Source of the DNA: Bacteroidota bacterium
Lineage (GTDB): Bacteria > Bacteroidota > Bacteroidia > NS11-12g > UBA9320
Direction: 5' to 3'
DNA: 5,576 nt
Assembly (NCBI GenBank): GCA_024638525.1
Contig: JAHEKB010000080.1
Coordinates: forward strand, 3,221 to 8,796
The notes under the pieces were generated by a model, which saw only the letters and a list, made by a program, of their open reading frames with translations, had not been told where the DNA came from and ran no database searches. The position numbers and the translations under genes were made by a program. This document shows, piece after piece, positions 1 through 5,576 of this stretch (positions are counted from its first letter, which is position 1; every line of letters begins with the position of its first letter).

Positions 1-767
1 ATCTGGTAGAGTACGGTGATCACGGCTATAGGCTGAATCGCTGGTTTGACTATGGCATTATGAGCTTGATCGCTCTAAATGTGGTAGCCATCATACTGGA
101 AACCGTGCCTTCTATTTACGAACCTCACGCTAAGGCGTTCCACCTATTTGACCTGACTTCTGTCATGATTTTTAGTGTAGAGTATGGGTTGAGACTGTAC
201 GTTTCAGACATTACACATCCTTCCTCATCACGCTTGAAATCCATGCTTAAATTCATGTTTTCAGGATATGGCTTGATTGATGGGATGGCTATATTGCCTT
301 TCTATTTGCCCTTTTTTATACCTGTGGATCTCAGGATTATTCGGATGCTGAGATTTATGCGTTTTGCGCGTTTATTCAAAATTGCACGCTACAACAAATC
401 CCTCAACATCCTCTGGGATATCCTCAAATCTAAGCGCATAGAATTTGGCATTATCGGAATAGCCGCCATCATCGTTTTGGTCATATCCTCAACATTGATT
501 TATTTCATAGAACACGATGTTCAGCCAGATAAATTCCCGAGTATCGTTGCTGCCTTTTATTGGGCGGTATCCACTGTGACTTCTCTGGGATATGGAGATA
601 TTCATCCGGTCACAAATTGGGGTAAATTTCTGGCTTCAGTGGTCTCTATTCTAGGTATAGGTCTGGTTGCTCTTCCAACTGCCATTATTAGTGCGGGATT
701 TTTTGAGAAGAGAAAACTCAACAAAAAGCAATGCCCCCATTGCGGCAAAGACTTGGATGATCATTAG
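1..767 (+). CDS. Voltage-gated-type potassium channel (ion transporter family), 5'-truncated by the window edge
   Basis: The product is an inner-membrane six-helix cation channel of the bacterial Kv-like ion transport family. The reading frame is open to the window edge: 19 codons precede the Met codon at position 60 and read like the normal lead into S1, so that Met is internal and the true start lies upstream. Numbering from that Met, S1 ends near residue 16, S2 spans about 27-48 (acidic E41, R45) and S3 about 69-86 (D74). S4 is a textbook voltage sensor with basic residues at 92, 95, 98, 101, 104, 107 and 110, exactly every third position. S5 covers about 128-150. The pore loop carries the filter SLGYGD (175-180), a variant of TVGYGD that should still select K+. 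S6 (about 190-214) has the ALPTAI bend. A short tail holds one CPHCGK motif (225-230), half of a zinc ribbon. Voltage gating is inferred from S4. The lipoprotein gene starts 13 bases downstream. Confidence 0.93.
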   Translation, partial: LVEYGDHGYRLNRWFDYGIMSLIALNVVAIILETVPSIYEPHAKAFHLFDLTSVMIFSVEYGLRLYVSDITHPSSSRLKSMLKFMFSGYGLIDGMAILPFYLPFFIPVDLRIIRMLRFMRFARLFKIARYNKSLNILWDILKSKRIEFGIIGIAAIIVLVISSTLIYFIEHDVQPDKFPSIVAAFYWAVSTVTSLGYGDIHPVTNWGKFLASVVSILGIGLVALPTAIISAGFFEKRKLNKKQCPHCGKDLDDH

Positions 768-780
768 ATTTGATCTCGTG

Positions 781-1674
781 ATGAAGTCTCACACTCTTAT
801 TCCTGTTTTAATTGTCCTCTTCTCGGCATGTGCGAGCAAGCAGTATCACGACAATGGCACTTTGGCATCCAAAGGGAAATATGATCAAGAGGGGAAAGAA
901 CACGGCCAATGGGAATATTATGACAGCATCGGTGTAATTTCAGCTAATATCTTCTATGAGCATGGCCTCAAGCAGGGCGAGGCTCTATTCTATGACTCTG
1001 GAATCCTTAGTGAACGACAGCAGTATATAAACGACTTAAAAGAAGGAGAGCAGCTTTCCTACTATAGAGATGGCCAACTTGAACACAGTAGCTGGTATCT
1101 GCAAGGCCAGCGACATGGAGCATACAAAGGCTATTACCCAAATGGGGCACTAAGGCTGCAAATGAACTTTCAACGGGACGAAGTCTTCGATCAAAGCACT
1201 GAGTACTATGAGAACGGTAATGTATTGCGCGTAGTTAGTTATGAGCATAATTTGGAAGATGGAGAGGAAAAGGGCTTTTATAAGAGCGGTAGCTTGAGGC
1301 ACATTGGCAGTTGGACCCAAGGCCAGAAAACGGATATTTGGAAACACTATTTTGAAAACGGGACGCTTCATTACAAGGCCAATTATGTATATGGCATGTT
1401 AAGCGGCGATTACGTTCAATACTATGAAAACGGTCATTTGAACATGACGGGGAGCTATGAAAACAATCGAAAGCACGGGAAATGGGTCATTTACTCTGAA
1501 AATGGAAAGAAGCACTCAGAAGGGCATTATATTGATGGTTTAAAAGATGGTGCATGGGATTTCTACATCAATGGAGAACAAGATCATCAAAAGTGCTATA
1601 GTTTTGGCGAAGAAGAGGATTGCAAAGACAATCTAGAATTCGATTGGGATTGGGATTGGTTCTTCTCCTTTTAA
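781..1674 (+). CDS. MORN-repeat lipoprotein (YwqK-like/MORN_2 family)
   Basis: This is a 297-residue envelope lipoprotein built almost wholly of MORN-type repeats; its molecular function is unknown. I chose the ATG at 781 because it gives a compact lipoprotein signal: K2, a hydrophobic stretch 5-14, and the lipobox FSAC with lipidated Cys17. Earlier in-frame starts (667, 757) would overlap the channel gene and bury this signal. From residue 22 to about 275 there are roughly eleven units of the form (Y/F)Y-x-NG-x-L...Y-x-x-G-x-x-x-G-x-W. The marker Gly falls at 26, 51, 74, 98, 122, 146, 170, 194, 218, 242 and 265, seven of the steps being exactly 24 residues. Units 5 and 7 are degenerate at the closing Gly. 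After the repeats come two cysteines (272, 281) that could pair, then the acidic-aromatic tail DWDWDWFFSF. The family is often labelled 'YwqK antitoxin', but no toxin lies beside it, so I would not use that name as a function. It may be co-transcribed with its neighbours. Confidence 0.86.
   Translation: MKSHTLIPVLIVLFSACASKQYHDNGTLASKGKYDQEGKEHGQWEYYDSIGVISANIFYEHGLKQGEALFYDSGILSERQQYINDLKEGEQLSYYRDGQLEHSSWYLQGQRHGAYKGYYPNGALRLQMNFQRDEVFDQSTEYYENGNVLRVVSYEHNLEDGEEKGFYKSGSLRHIGSWTQGQKTDIWKHYFENGTLHYKANYVYGMLSGDYVQYYENGHLNMTGSYENNRKHGKWVIYSENGKKHSEGHYIDGLKDGAWDFYINGEQDHQKCYSFGEEEDCKDNLEFDWDWDWFFSF
1642..1659 (+). repeat. Three tandem GATTGG hexamers inside the MORN gene
   Basis: Three perfect copies of GATTGG lie in frame just before the stop codon of the MORN-repeat lipoprotein gene and encode Asp-Trp three times. 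Copy-number changes would lengthen or shorten the tail by two residues without shifting the frame. Three copies are too few to call it a phase-variable tract. Confidence 0.8.
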
Positions 1675-1704
1675 AAAGCAATTAACGGAAGCTTTGAAAA
1701 CTGA

Positions 1705-3051
1705 ATGAAAAAGATAAGAATACTTGGTGCTGGACTCTCTGCGCATTTTCTCATAACTTATTTGGAAGCTGAAGCCGCGGAATGCAATTGGCATATTACC
1801 GTCATTGACCGCGATCTGTCAAGAATCAATCGTAAACATTTTGCGTCGACTACAGCAGTTGTTCAAGCAGACTTGAATGATTCCGCTGAAATCCAAAGAG
1901 TGATTGATGATGCAGACCTCGTTGTAAGTATGTTGCCTGCCAGAATGCATCTTCAAGTGGCTCTGATTTGCTTGCAAAAACGAATTAATCTGGCTACGGC
2001 GAGTTATCTCTCAGATGAACTTAGAGCACTGGACAAGGACGTAAAGGACCGCGATCTCATATTCATGAATGAATGTGGCTTGGATCCTGGCATTGATCAC
2101 TTGAGCGCCATGAAACTGCTGGATGAAATCAGGTCAAAGGGAGGCGTTATACTGGAATTTGAGAGCTTCACTGGAGGTTTGGTAGCTCCGGCATTTGAAG
2201 ACAATCCTTGGAAGTATAAATTTACCTGGAACCCCAGGAATGTGGTTTTAGCTAGCCAGGGAGGAGCAGTTAAATTCTTGCACAATGGACAATACAAATA
2301 CATACCCTACCACCGGGTATTCCGTAGAACCGAGATTGTAAAAATTGAAGGCTACGGGAAATTTGAGGGATATGCCAATAGAGATTCATTAAAATACCGA
2401 GAGACCTATGGCCTTGATCAAGTGAAGACGATGTACAGGGGCACCTTTAGGCGACCAGGCTTCTCCAAAGCGTGGAATTGTTTGGTTCAGTTGGGAGCCA
2501 CAGATGACAGCTATCAAGTTGAAGGGATTGAGCATATGAGCCACCGAGAATTCATCAATACTTTCCTTGCCTATCATCCCACCGATAGCGTCGAATTAAA
2601 ACTGCGACAATACCTGAGGATAGATCAAGACGATGTCGACTTATGGGAGAAACTGATGAGCATTGGCATATTTAGCGACGAAAAAATCGGACTCCTAAAA
2701 GGAAGCCCAGCACAAATCCTACAGCACATCCTTCAAAAGAAGTGGAGCCTCAACCCTGATGACAGAGACATGATTGTCATGTGGCATAAGATCGTATACC
2801 GTCTCAATGGCGAAGAGCGAATTATAGAAAGCAGTTTGGTTACAGAAGGAGAATCAGGTAGCAAGACGGCAATGGCCAGAACGGTTGGTCTTCCACTGGC
2901 TATCATGTGCAAGCTAATTCTGAATGAAAAAATTGATCAGAGGGGTTGCCTATTGCCCATCAGTTCTGAATGCTATACCCCTATCCTTGCAGAATTGCAG
3001 GAACACGATATTGTATTCAAAGAAAAAGACTACAGATATCAAAGATCCTGA
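1705..3051 (+). CDS. Saccharopine dehydrogenase family protein (LYS9-like, glutamate-forming type)
   Basis: This 448-residue cytosolic NAD(P)-dependent oxidoreductase resembles the glutamate-forming saccharopine dehydrogenases, which interconvert saccharopine with L-glutamate plus 2-aminoadipate 6-semialdehyde. The N-terminal Rossmann domain (about 1-125) has the dinucleotide loop GAGLSA at 8-13 and an acidic residue at the end of the second strand (D35). The substrate domain shows the conserved blocks NECGLDPGIDH (122-132), FTGGL (155-159), NPWKYKFTWNPRNVV (167-181), YANRDSLKYRETYGL (223-237), MYRGTFRRPGF (243-253) and VQLGATDD (261-268). The frame returns to the Rossmann fold near the C-terminus with TAMARTVGLPLAI (388-400). 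The length is normal for single-domain bacterial members and no key block is broken. The ATG at 1705 puts the Gly-rich loop at the expected place. It follows the MORN gene by 30 bases. No lysine-ketoglutarate reductase is visible here, so direction (lysine breakdown versus another substrate) is inferred only. Its 3' end overlaps the opposing gene by 13 bases. Confidence 0.93.
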   Translation: MKKIRILGAGLSAHFLITYLEAEAAECNWHITVIDRDLSRINRKHFASTTAVVQADLNDSAEIQRVIDDADLVVSMLPARMHLQVALICLQKRINLATASYLSDELRALDKDVKDRDLIFMNECGLDPGIDHLSAMKLLDEIRSKGGVILEFESFTGGLVAPAFEDNPWKYKFTWNPRNVVLASQGGAVKFLHNGQYKYIPYHRVFRRTEIVKIEGYGKFEGYANRDSLKYRETYGLDQVKTMYRGTFRRPGFSKAWNCLVQLGATDDSYQVEGIEHMSHREFINTFLAYHPTDSVELKLRQYLRIDQDDVDLWEKLMSIGIFSDEKIGLLKGSPAQILQHILQKKWSLNPDDRDMIVMWHKIVYRLNGEERIIESSLVTEGESGSKTAMARTVGLPLAIMCKLILNEKIDQRGCLLPISSECYTPILAELQEHDIVFKEKDYRYQRS

Positions 3052-3914
3052 TAAATGATCTTTCGAGTGTAGCAACCAAAAACTCCAAGACCTCCGCTTA
3101 TATTGGATGTTCTTCTGACTGAAGATGCCAATGGCCCGCCATAAATATGGTTGTTTTCCAAAAGGTCTAAGTAAAACTCAAAGTATTGCGAGGATACCGA
3201 TCTCAATTCGATGATCAATTCCACTGGTGTTCGCTCGGGGAATTGGTTTAAGCTAGAGGACTTGTAATTGATCGTGAGTGACCTATTCTGACCTTGAATC
3301 AGCCTATCGTCGAAAAGGGCAAAGTGGTTGTTTGCGTTAATGGTATTGACATTGGAAACAAAGAGCTTATCAGCAGAAGAAAAATTTAAAGGTTGAATAT
3401 ACCAATTTGTATCGCCAGCTTGCTCGGTAAAAGACCTAAAGTAAAGTTCCAACATATACCACTCCTGTTCGGGTCTATCCTTGAGTAAAAGTTCTAATTG
3501 CTCGTACTCCCCTTGCGCACTTATTGAGGTCAATTCAAATTCCGGTTTATAAGCGGGCATGCTATCCATGGCGCTCACTAATGGAAATCCTTCCACTTCT
3601 AATACGAACTCGTACTTTTTCCCCTCGCTCAAGTTAACAGCAGTAGCCAACCAACCAGAGTCCAGTTGGTATGGCCTGTCGTGAAGTAGAAAGTCATCTT
3701 CAAAAACAATCAATCGAGCCTCTTCAATATTTGTCCGGTATTTTGGCTGTCCTAGCAGTTCTACGTTTTCAGACAGCGCCAAGGCAAAAGTCTGATCGCT
3801 CGCCATCAATGCATTAACTACTAGTTTCTTTTCAAAATCAGGAACTTCAAAGATCAACTGACGTTCGCAAGACCACAGCAAAAAGCATAACGTTATGTAA
3901 GTAAAAACTCTCAA
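3039..3914 (-). CDS. DUF4249-type outer-membrane lipoprotein paired with a TonB-dependent receptor
   Basis: This is a 291-residue predicted lipoprotein. The first 16 residues form a short signal with lipobox LWSC and lipidated Cys16 followed by Glu17. The mature part begins with a beta strand typical of the family (KKLVVNALM, 29-37), continues as a mainly beta protein, and ends with an aromatic helix-like block (SSQYFEFYLDLLENN, 241-255) and the signature NISGGLGVFGCY (271-282), close to the 'SNIENGLGIFGGY'-like end I associate with DUF4249 proteins. These occur in Bacteroidota directly beside TonB-dependent receptors; a role as a surface or periplasmic partner of the receptor is inference from this linkage, and the ligand is unknown. 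The start is TTG at 3914-3912, overlapping the receptor stop codon. An in-frame TAG two codons upstream excludes a longer form, and the next in-frame Met (residue 37) would remove the whole signal peptide. It is therefore probably translationally coupled to the receptor. Confidence 0.86.
   Translation of the reverse strand: MRVFTYITLCFLLWSCERQLIFEVPDFEKKLVVNALMASDQTFALALSENVELLGQPKYRTNIEEARLIVFEDDFLLHDRPYQLDSGWLATAVNLSEGKKYEFVLEVEGFPLVSAMDSMPAYKPEFELTSISAQGEYEQLELLLKDRPEQEWYMLELYFRSFTEQAGDTNWYIQPLNFSSADKLFVSNVNTINANNHFALFDDRLIQGQNRSLTINYKSSSLNQFPERTPVELIIELRSVSSQYFEFYLDLLENNHIYGGPLASSVRRTSNISGGLGVFGCYTRKIIYQDL
3041..3063. terminator. Possible weak two-way terminator between convergent genes
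   Basis: AAAGATC at 3041-3047 is repeated inverted as GATCTTT at 3057-3063, a perfect 7-base stem around a 9-base loop. It covers the stop codon of the saccharopine dehydrogenase-like gene and the last codons of the opposing lipoprotein gene. The symmetric A3/T3 ends give a short U run to RNA made from either strand. The stem has only two G-C pairs and no long U tract follows, so the repeat may be chance. Its placement at the junction of convergent genes is the main support. Confidence 0.3.
3911..3914 (-). promoter_or_regulatory. TTGA stop/start overlap coupling receptor and lipoprotein translation
   Basis: On the minus strand the receptor stop TGA (3913-3911) overlaps a TTG (3914-3912) that opens the lipoprotein frame. 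I see no Shine-Dalgarno sequence just upstream. The lipoprotein frame has a stop two codons before TTG and no ATG until after the signal peptide, so TTG is the only start that preserves the lipobox. Termination-reinitiation is the likely way it is translated. The geometry is seen directly; the coupling is inferred. Confidence 0.6.
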
Positions 3915-5576
3915 AAGCTAATTCTGTACTTCAACATTGGCATCATCGGTAAATACGAACGCAGTTTTAAAACCGGTTCAACATTTTGGTCAAGACCAAT
4001 ATAGACCATAAAGGGATTCAACTGATTGTACAAATTGTAGATCCCTATGGTCAACTCACTGGAGAATTTCTCAAATTGACGGCTTTTGTGATATGCAACA
4101 TCCAGATGATGAGTAGCCGGTAAACGGTAATTATTTATTTCTAGAATTTCTTCAACAACCACATCCCTCCCTCCTATTCTGGCTATATAGCGCGAACTTG
4201 GGATGGTAACGGGATTGCCGCTTGCATAACTAAAAGACCAACTGAGTCTACTGTTTTCACTCAGCGGAATCTCAACAAATAGATTTATACTGTGTGGACG
4301 ATCGTATTTGGAAAAATACGTGCCTCCTTCATTGATTCCAGTGAATACTCTTGTACTTCGGCAATAAGTATAAGAAGCTCTGAGACTAAAGGATTGGGCA
4401 TTGTAAATCAATTGCGACTCTATGCCTGCAGAACTGCCGGTTCCCGTTTGAATACCGTTGCGCCAGTCTTCGCCTTCCAATAAGAAGTTGCTCCCGCTTC
4501 TATGCTCTATCAGATTCCTATAATTCTTGGCAAATACGCTCAACCCTCCTCCCCATTTCTCAAACTTTAATTTCAACGCACTACTGAATTGAAAAGAGCG
4601 CAAGGGCTCTGTACCTTGAACGACAGGTAACCATATATCTATGGGCAGCCCTAAATTGTTATTTGGTAAGAGATGTAAAAACTGAGCCATGTCTGTCAAA
4701 GACAGCCTGATCTGGGCCTGTTTGTTCAAGTTACGGGTGAGGAATAGTCGTGGTTGAATACTAAAAAAACGTTTTCCTTCCGATTTGAAACTAGCCAAGC
4801 GGACCCCACCACTCAAGACACCTTTTGCCGTATAGATATTATCTTCCAGATATGCGTAAAGCTCTGTCGAATTGATACCGGCAATGCTGAAGCTCGTATC
4901 GCTGACACTTAATCTGTTCTCAAAGTGATAGGATTGCTCAAAAGGCCTAAAGCCATAATGGACATAACCCATGCCAAAGAGCAAGTGATTTGTTCCACCC
5001 CCGTATAGATCAAAATCAATGCTATTTCTCCACTCTTCCAAACCCGTTGAATAGGAAATCTCATTCTCTTGCCGTGCTCCTATCTGATCATAGATATAGG
5101 CATCGCTAAAGTTCATTTCATATCCTGAATATGCAGATTGAACTTTCATGAACAAAGAAGGATTCAGTACTGCATGCCACTGAAGGCCGGCCAAACTGTT
5201 TCTCCATCTCAAATCTGCCCCGGTTTGCTCTTTGGTCTGCAAGATATCGTTGAGCTCAAGTTCGGTATTGAATTGAAGTTCATCTCCTCCGTTATAGAGG
5301 CTCAGCTTTAGTTGATGCCTTTCATTGATCTGGTAGTGGACTTTTGCAAATACATCATAATACCACAACCCCGTGGTATTGTTCTGTGCTTCGTTGCGAT
5401 TCAAGAATTTTTGGGCGGGCTTAGTTAATAAATCCGCATAAGTTCTGCGGGCTGCTATAGAAAAGCTCATTTTATCCTTAATCAAGGGTCCATTAATCGA
5501 TAATCCTGAAGAAATTATACCGATATCCGCATCGCCTTCTAATTTTTCCTTATTCCCATTGAAAAGATTCACATCC
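3911..5576 (-). CDS. TonB-dependent receptor, beta-barrel part (N-terminus outside the window)
   Basis: This outer-membrane receptor imports a ligand using TonB/ExbBD energy. The frame is still open at the window edge; the GTG at 5572 is an internal Val codon, preceded by Asp. About 554 residues are visible, covering the end of the plug and essentially the whole barrel. Numbering from that Val, the plug-to-barrel block GIISSGLSINGPLIKDK (18-34) and RRTYADL (42-48) are typical of Bacteroidota receptors. Further family blocks are AQFLHLLPNNNLGLPIDIW (296-314), YTYCRSTR (401-408), YFSKYDRPHSINL (419-431), ASGNPVTIP (450-458), NNYRLPATHHLDVAYHK (480-496) and IYNLYNQLNPFMVY (511-524). The protein ends in YRISF, a C-terminal aromatic signal for BAM-mediated barrel insertion. 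Full-length members usually carry a signal peptide, often a carboxypeptidase-like domain, and the plug upstream, so a few hundred residues are missing. It is the first visible gene of a two-gene unit with the DUF4249 lipoprotein. The substrate cannot be deduced. Confidence 0.95.
   Translation of the reverse strand, partial: DVNLFNGNKEKLEGDADIGIISSGLSINGPLIKDKMSFSIAARRTYADLLTKPAQKFLNRNEAQNNTTGLWYYDVFAKVHYQINERHQLKLSLYNGGDELQFNTELELNDILQTKEQTGADLRWRNSLAGLQWHAVLNPSLFMKVQSAYSGYEMNFSDAYIYDQIGARQENEISYSTGLEEWRNSIDFDLYGGGTNHLLFGMGYVHYGFRPFEQSYHFENRLSVSDTSFSIAGINSTELYAYLEDNIYTAKGVLSGGVRLASFKSEGKRFFSIQPRLFLTRNLNKQAQIRLSLTDMAQFLHLLPNNNLGLPIDIWLPVVQGTEPLRSFQFSSALKLKFEKWGGGLSVFAKNYRNLIEHRSGSNFLLEGEDWRNGIQTGTGSSAGIESQLIYNAQSFSLRASYTYCRSTRVFTGINEGGTYFSKYDRPHSINLFVEIPLSENSRLSWSFSYASGNPVTIPSSRYIARIGGRDVVVEEILEINNYRLPATHHLDVAYHKSRQFEKFSSELTIGIYNLYNQLNPFMVYIGLDQNVEPVLKLRSYLPMMPMLKYRISF

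Noticed and set aside
765..772. TAGATTTG, a match to the Bacteroidota -7 promoter consensus TAnnTTTG
   Set aside because: Transcription would start at about the ATG at 781, leaving no leader. The best upstream TTG (740-742) is slightly far away at 22 bases. The match spans the channel stop codon and is probably chance, though a leaderless internal promoter is not excluded.
667..780. Upstream extension of the MORN gene to an ATG at 667 (or 757)
   Set aside because: The extension overlaps the channel's S6 and tail coding region in another frame, and its residues lack family features. The ATG at 781 gives a proper lipoprotein signal with a lipobox at residues 14-17.
1150..1371. Minus-strand open frame of 73 codons inside the MORN gene
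   Set aside because: It lies wholly antisense to a well-supported gene, and its translation shows no recognisable domain.
781..1674. Toxin-antitoxin system based on the 'YwqK antitoxin' label often given to MORN_2 proteins
   Set aside because: The protein is a lipidated envelope protein, and no toxin-like gene is adjacent; the neighbours are a K+ channel and a metabolic enzyme.
1675..1695. AAAGC ... GCTTT inverted repeat between the MORN and saccharopine dehydrogenase-like genes
   Set aside because: It has only five pairs with an 11-base loop and no U tract, and lies within a 30-base gap that looks like an operon junction.
2097..2577. Two short minus-strand open frames inside the saccharopine dehydrogenase-like gene
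   Set aside because: Both are antisense to conserved enzyme blocks and show no family features or start context.
4292..4483. Plus-strand open frame of 63 codons inside the receptor gene
   Set aside because: It is antisense to conserved barrel blocks of the receptor and has no supporting features.

Overview
The window looks like an ordinary chromosomal segment of a Bacteroidota bacterium, most plausibly a Cytophagia/Flavobacteriia-type free-living species. The clearest marker is the minus-strand pair of a TonB-dependent receptor and a small DUF4249-type lipoprotein, an arrangement typical of that phylum. The moderately AT-rich base composition (by eye), the lack of convincing Shine-Dalgarno sequences and the MORN-repeat lipoprotein fit the same assignment. 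Genus cannot be settled from the sequence.

Layout: three plus-strand genes fill the left half. These are the 3' part of a six-transmembrane voltage-gated-type potassium channel (1-767, 5' end outside the window), a lipoprotein made of about eleven MORN-type repeats (781-1674) and a saccharopine dehydrogenase-family oxidoreductase (1705-3051). Gaps of 13 and 30 bases suggest one transcript, although the three products have no obvious common pathway. Two minus-strand genes fill the right half. A TonB-dependent receptor (3911-5576, N-terminal part outside the window) is followed with a 4-base overlap by the DUF4249-type lipoprotein (3039-3914), whose start codon appears to be TTG. The two transcription units converge and their coding ends overlap by 13 bases at 3039-3051. 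A small symmetric inverted repeat there may serve as a weak two-way terminator.

How the genes work together: the receptor and the lipoprotein almost certainly form one outer-membrane unit for TonB-driven import of an unknown ligand. The channel would control inner-membrane K+ flux, the MORN lipoprotein sits on an envelope membrane facing the periplasm or outside, and the saccharopine dehydrogenase-like enzyme is cytosolic and probably acts in lysine/2-aminoadipate metabolism.

The window is almost fully coding, with no intergenic stretch over 30 bases. I see no RNA gene, insertion sequence, CRISPR array, phage gene or defence system. I did not find a convincing new biological system. The least characterised items are the receptor/DUF4249 pair and the MORN-repeat lipoprotein with its odd (Asp-Trp)3 tail.
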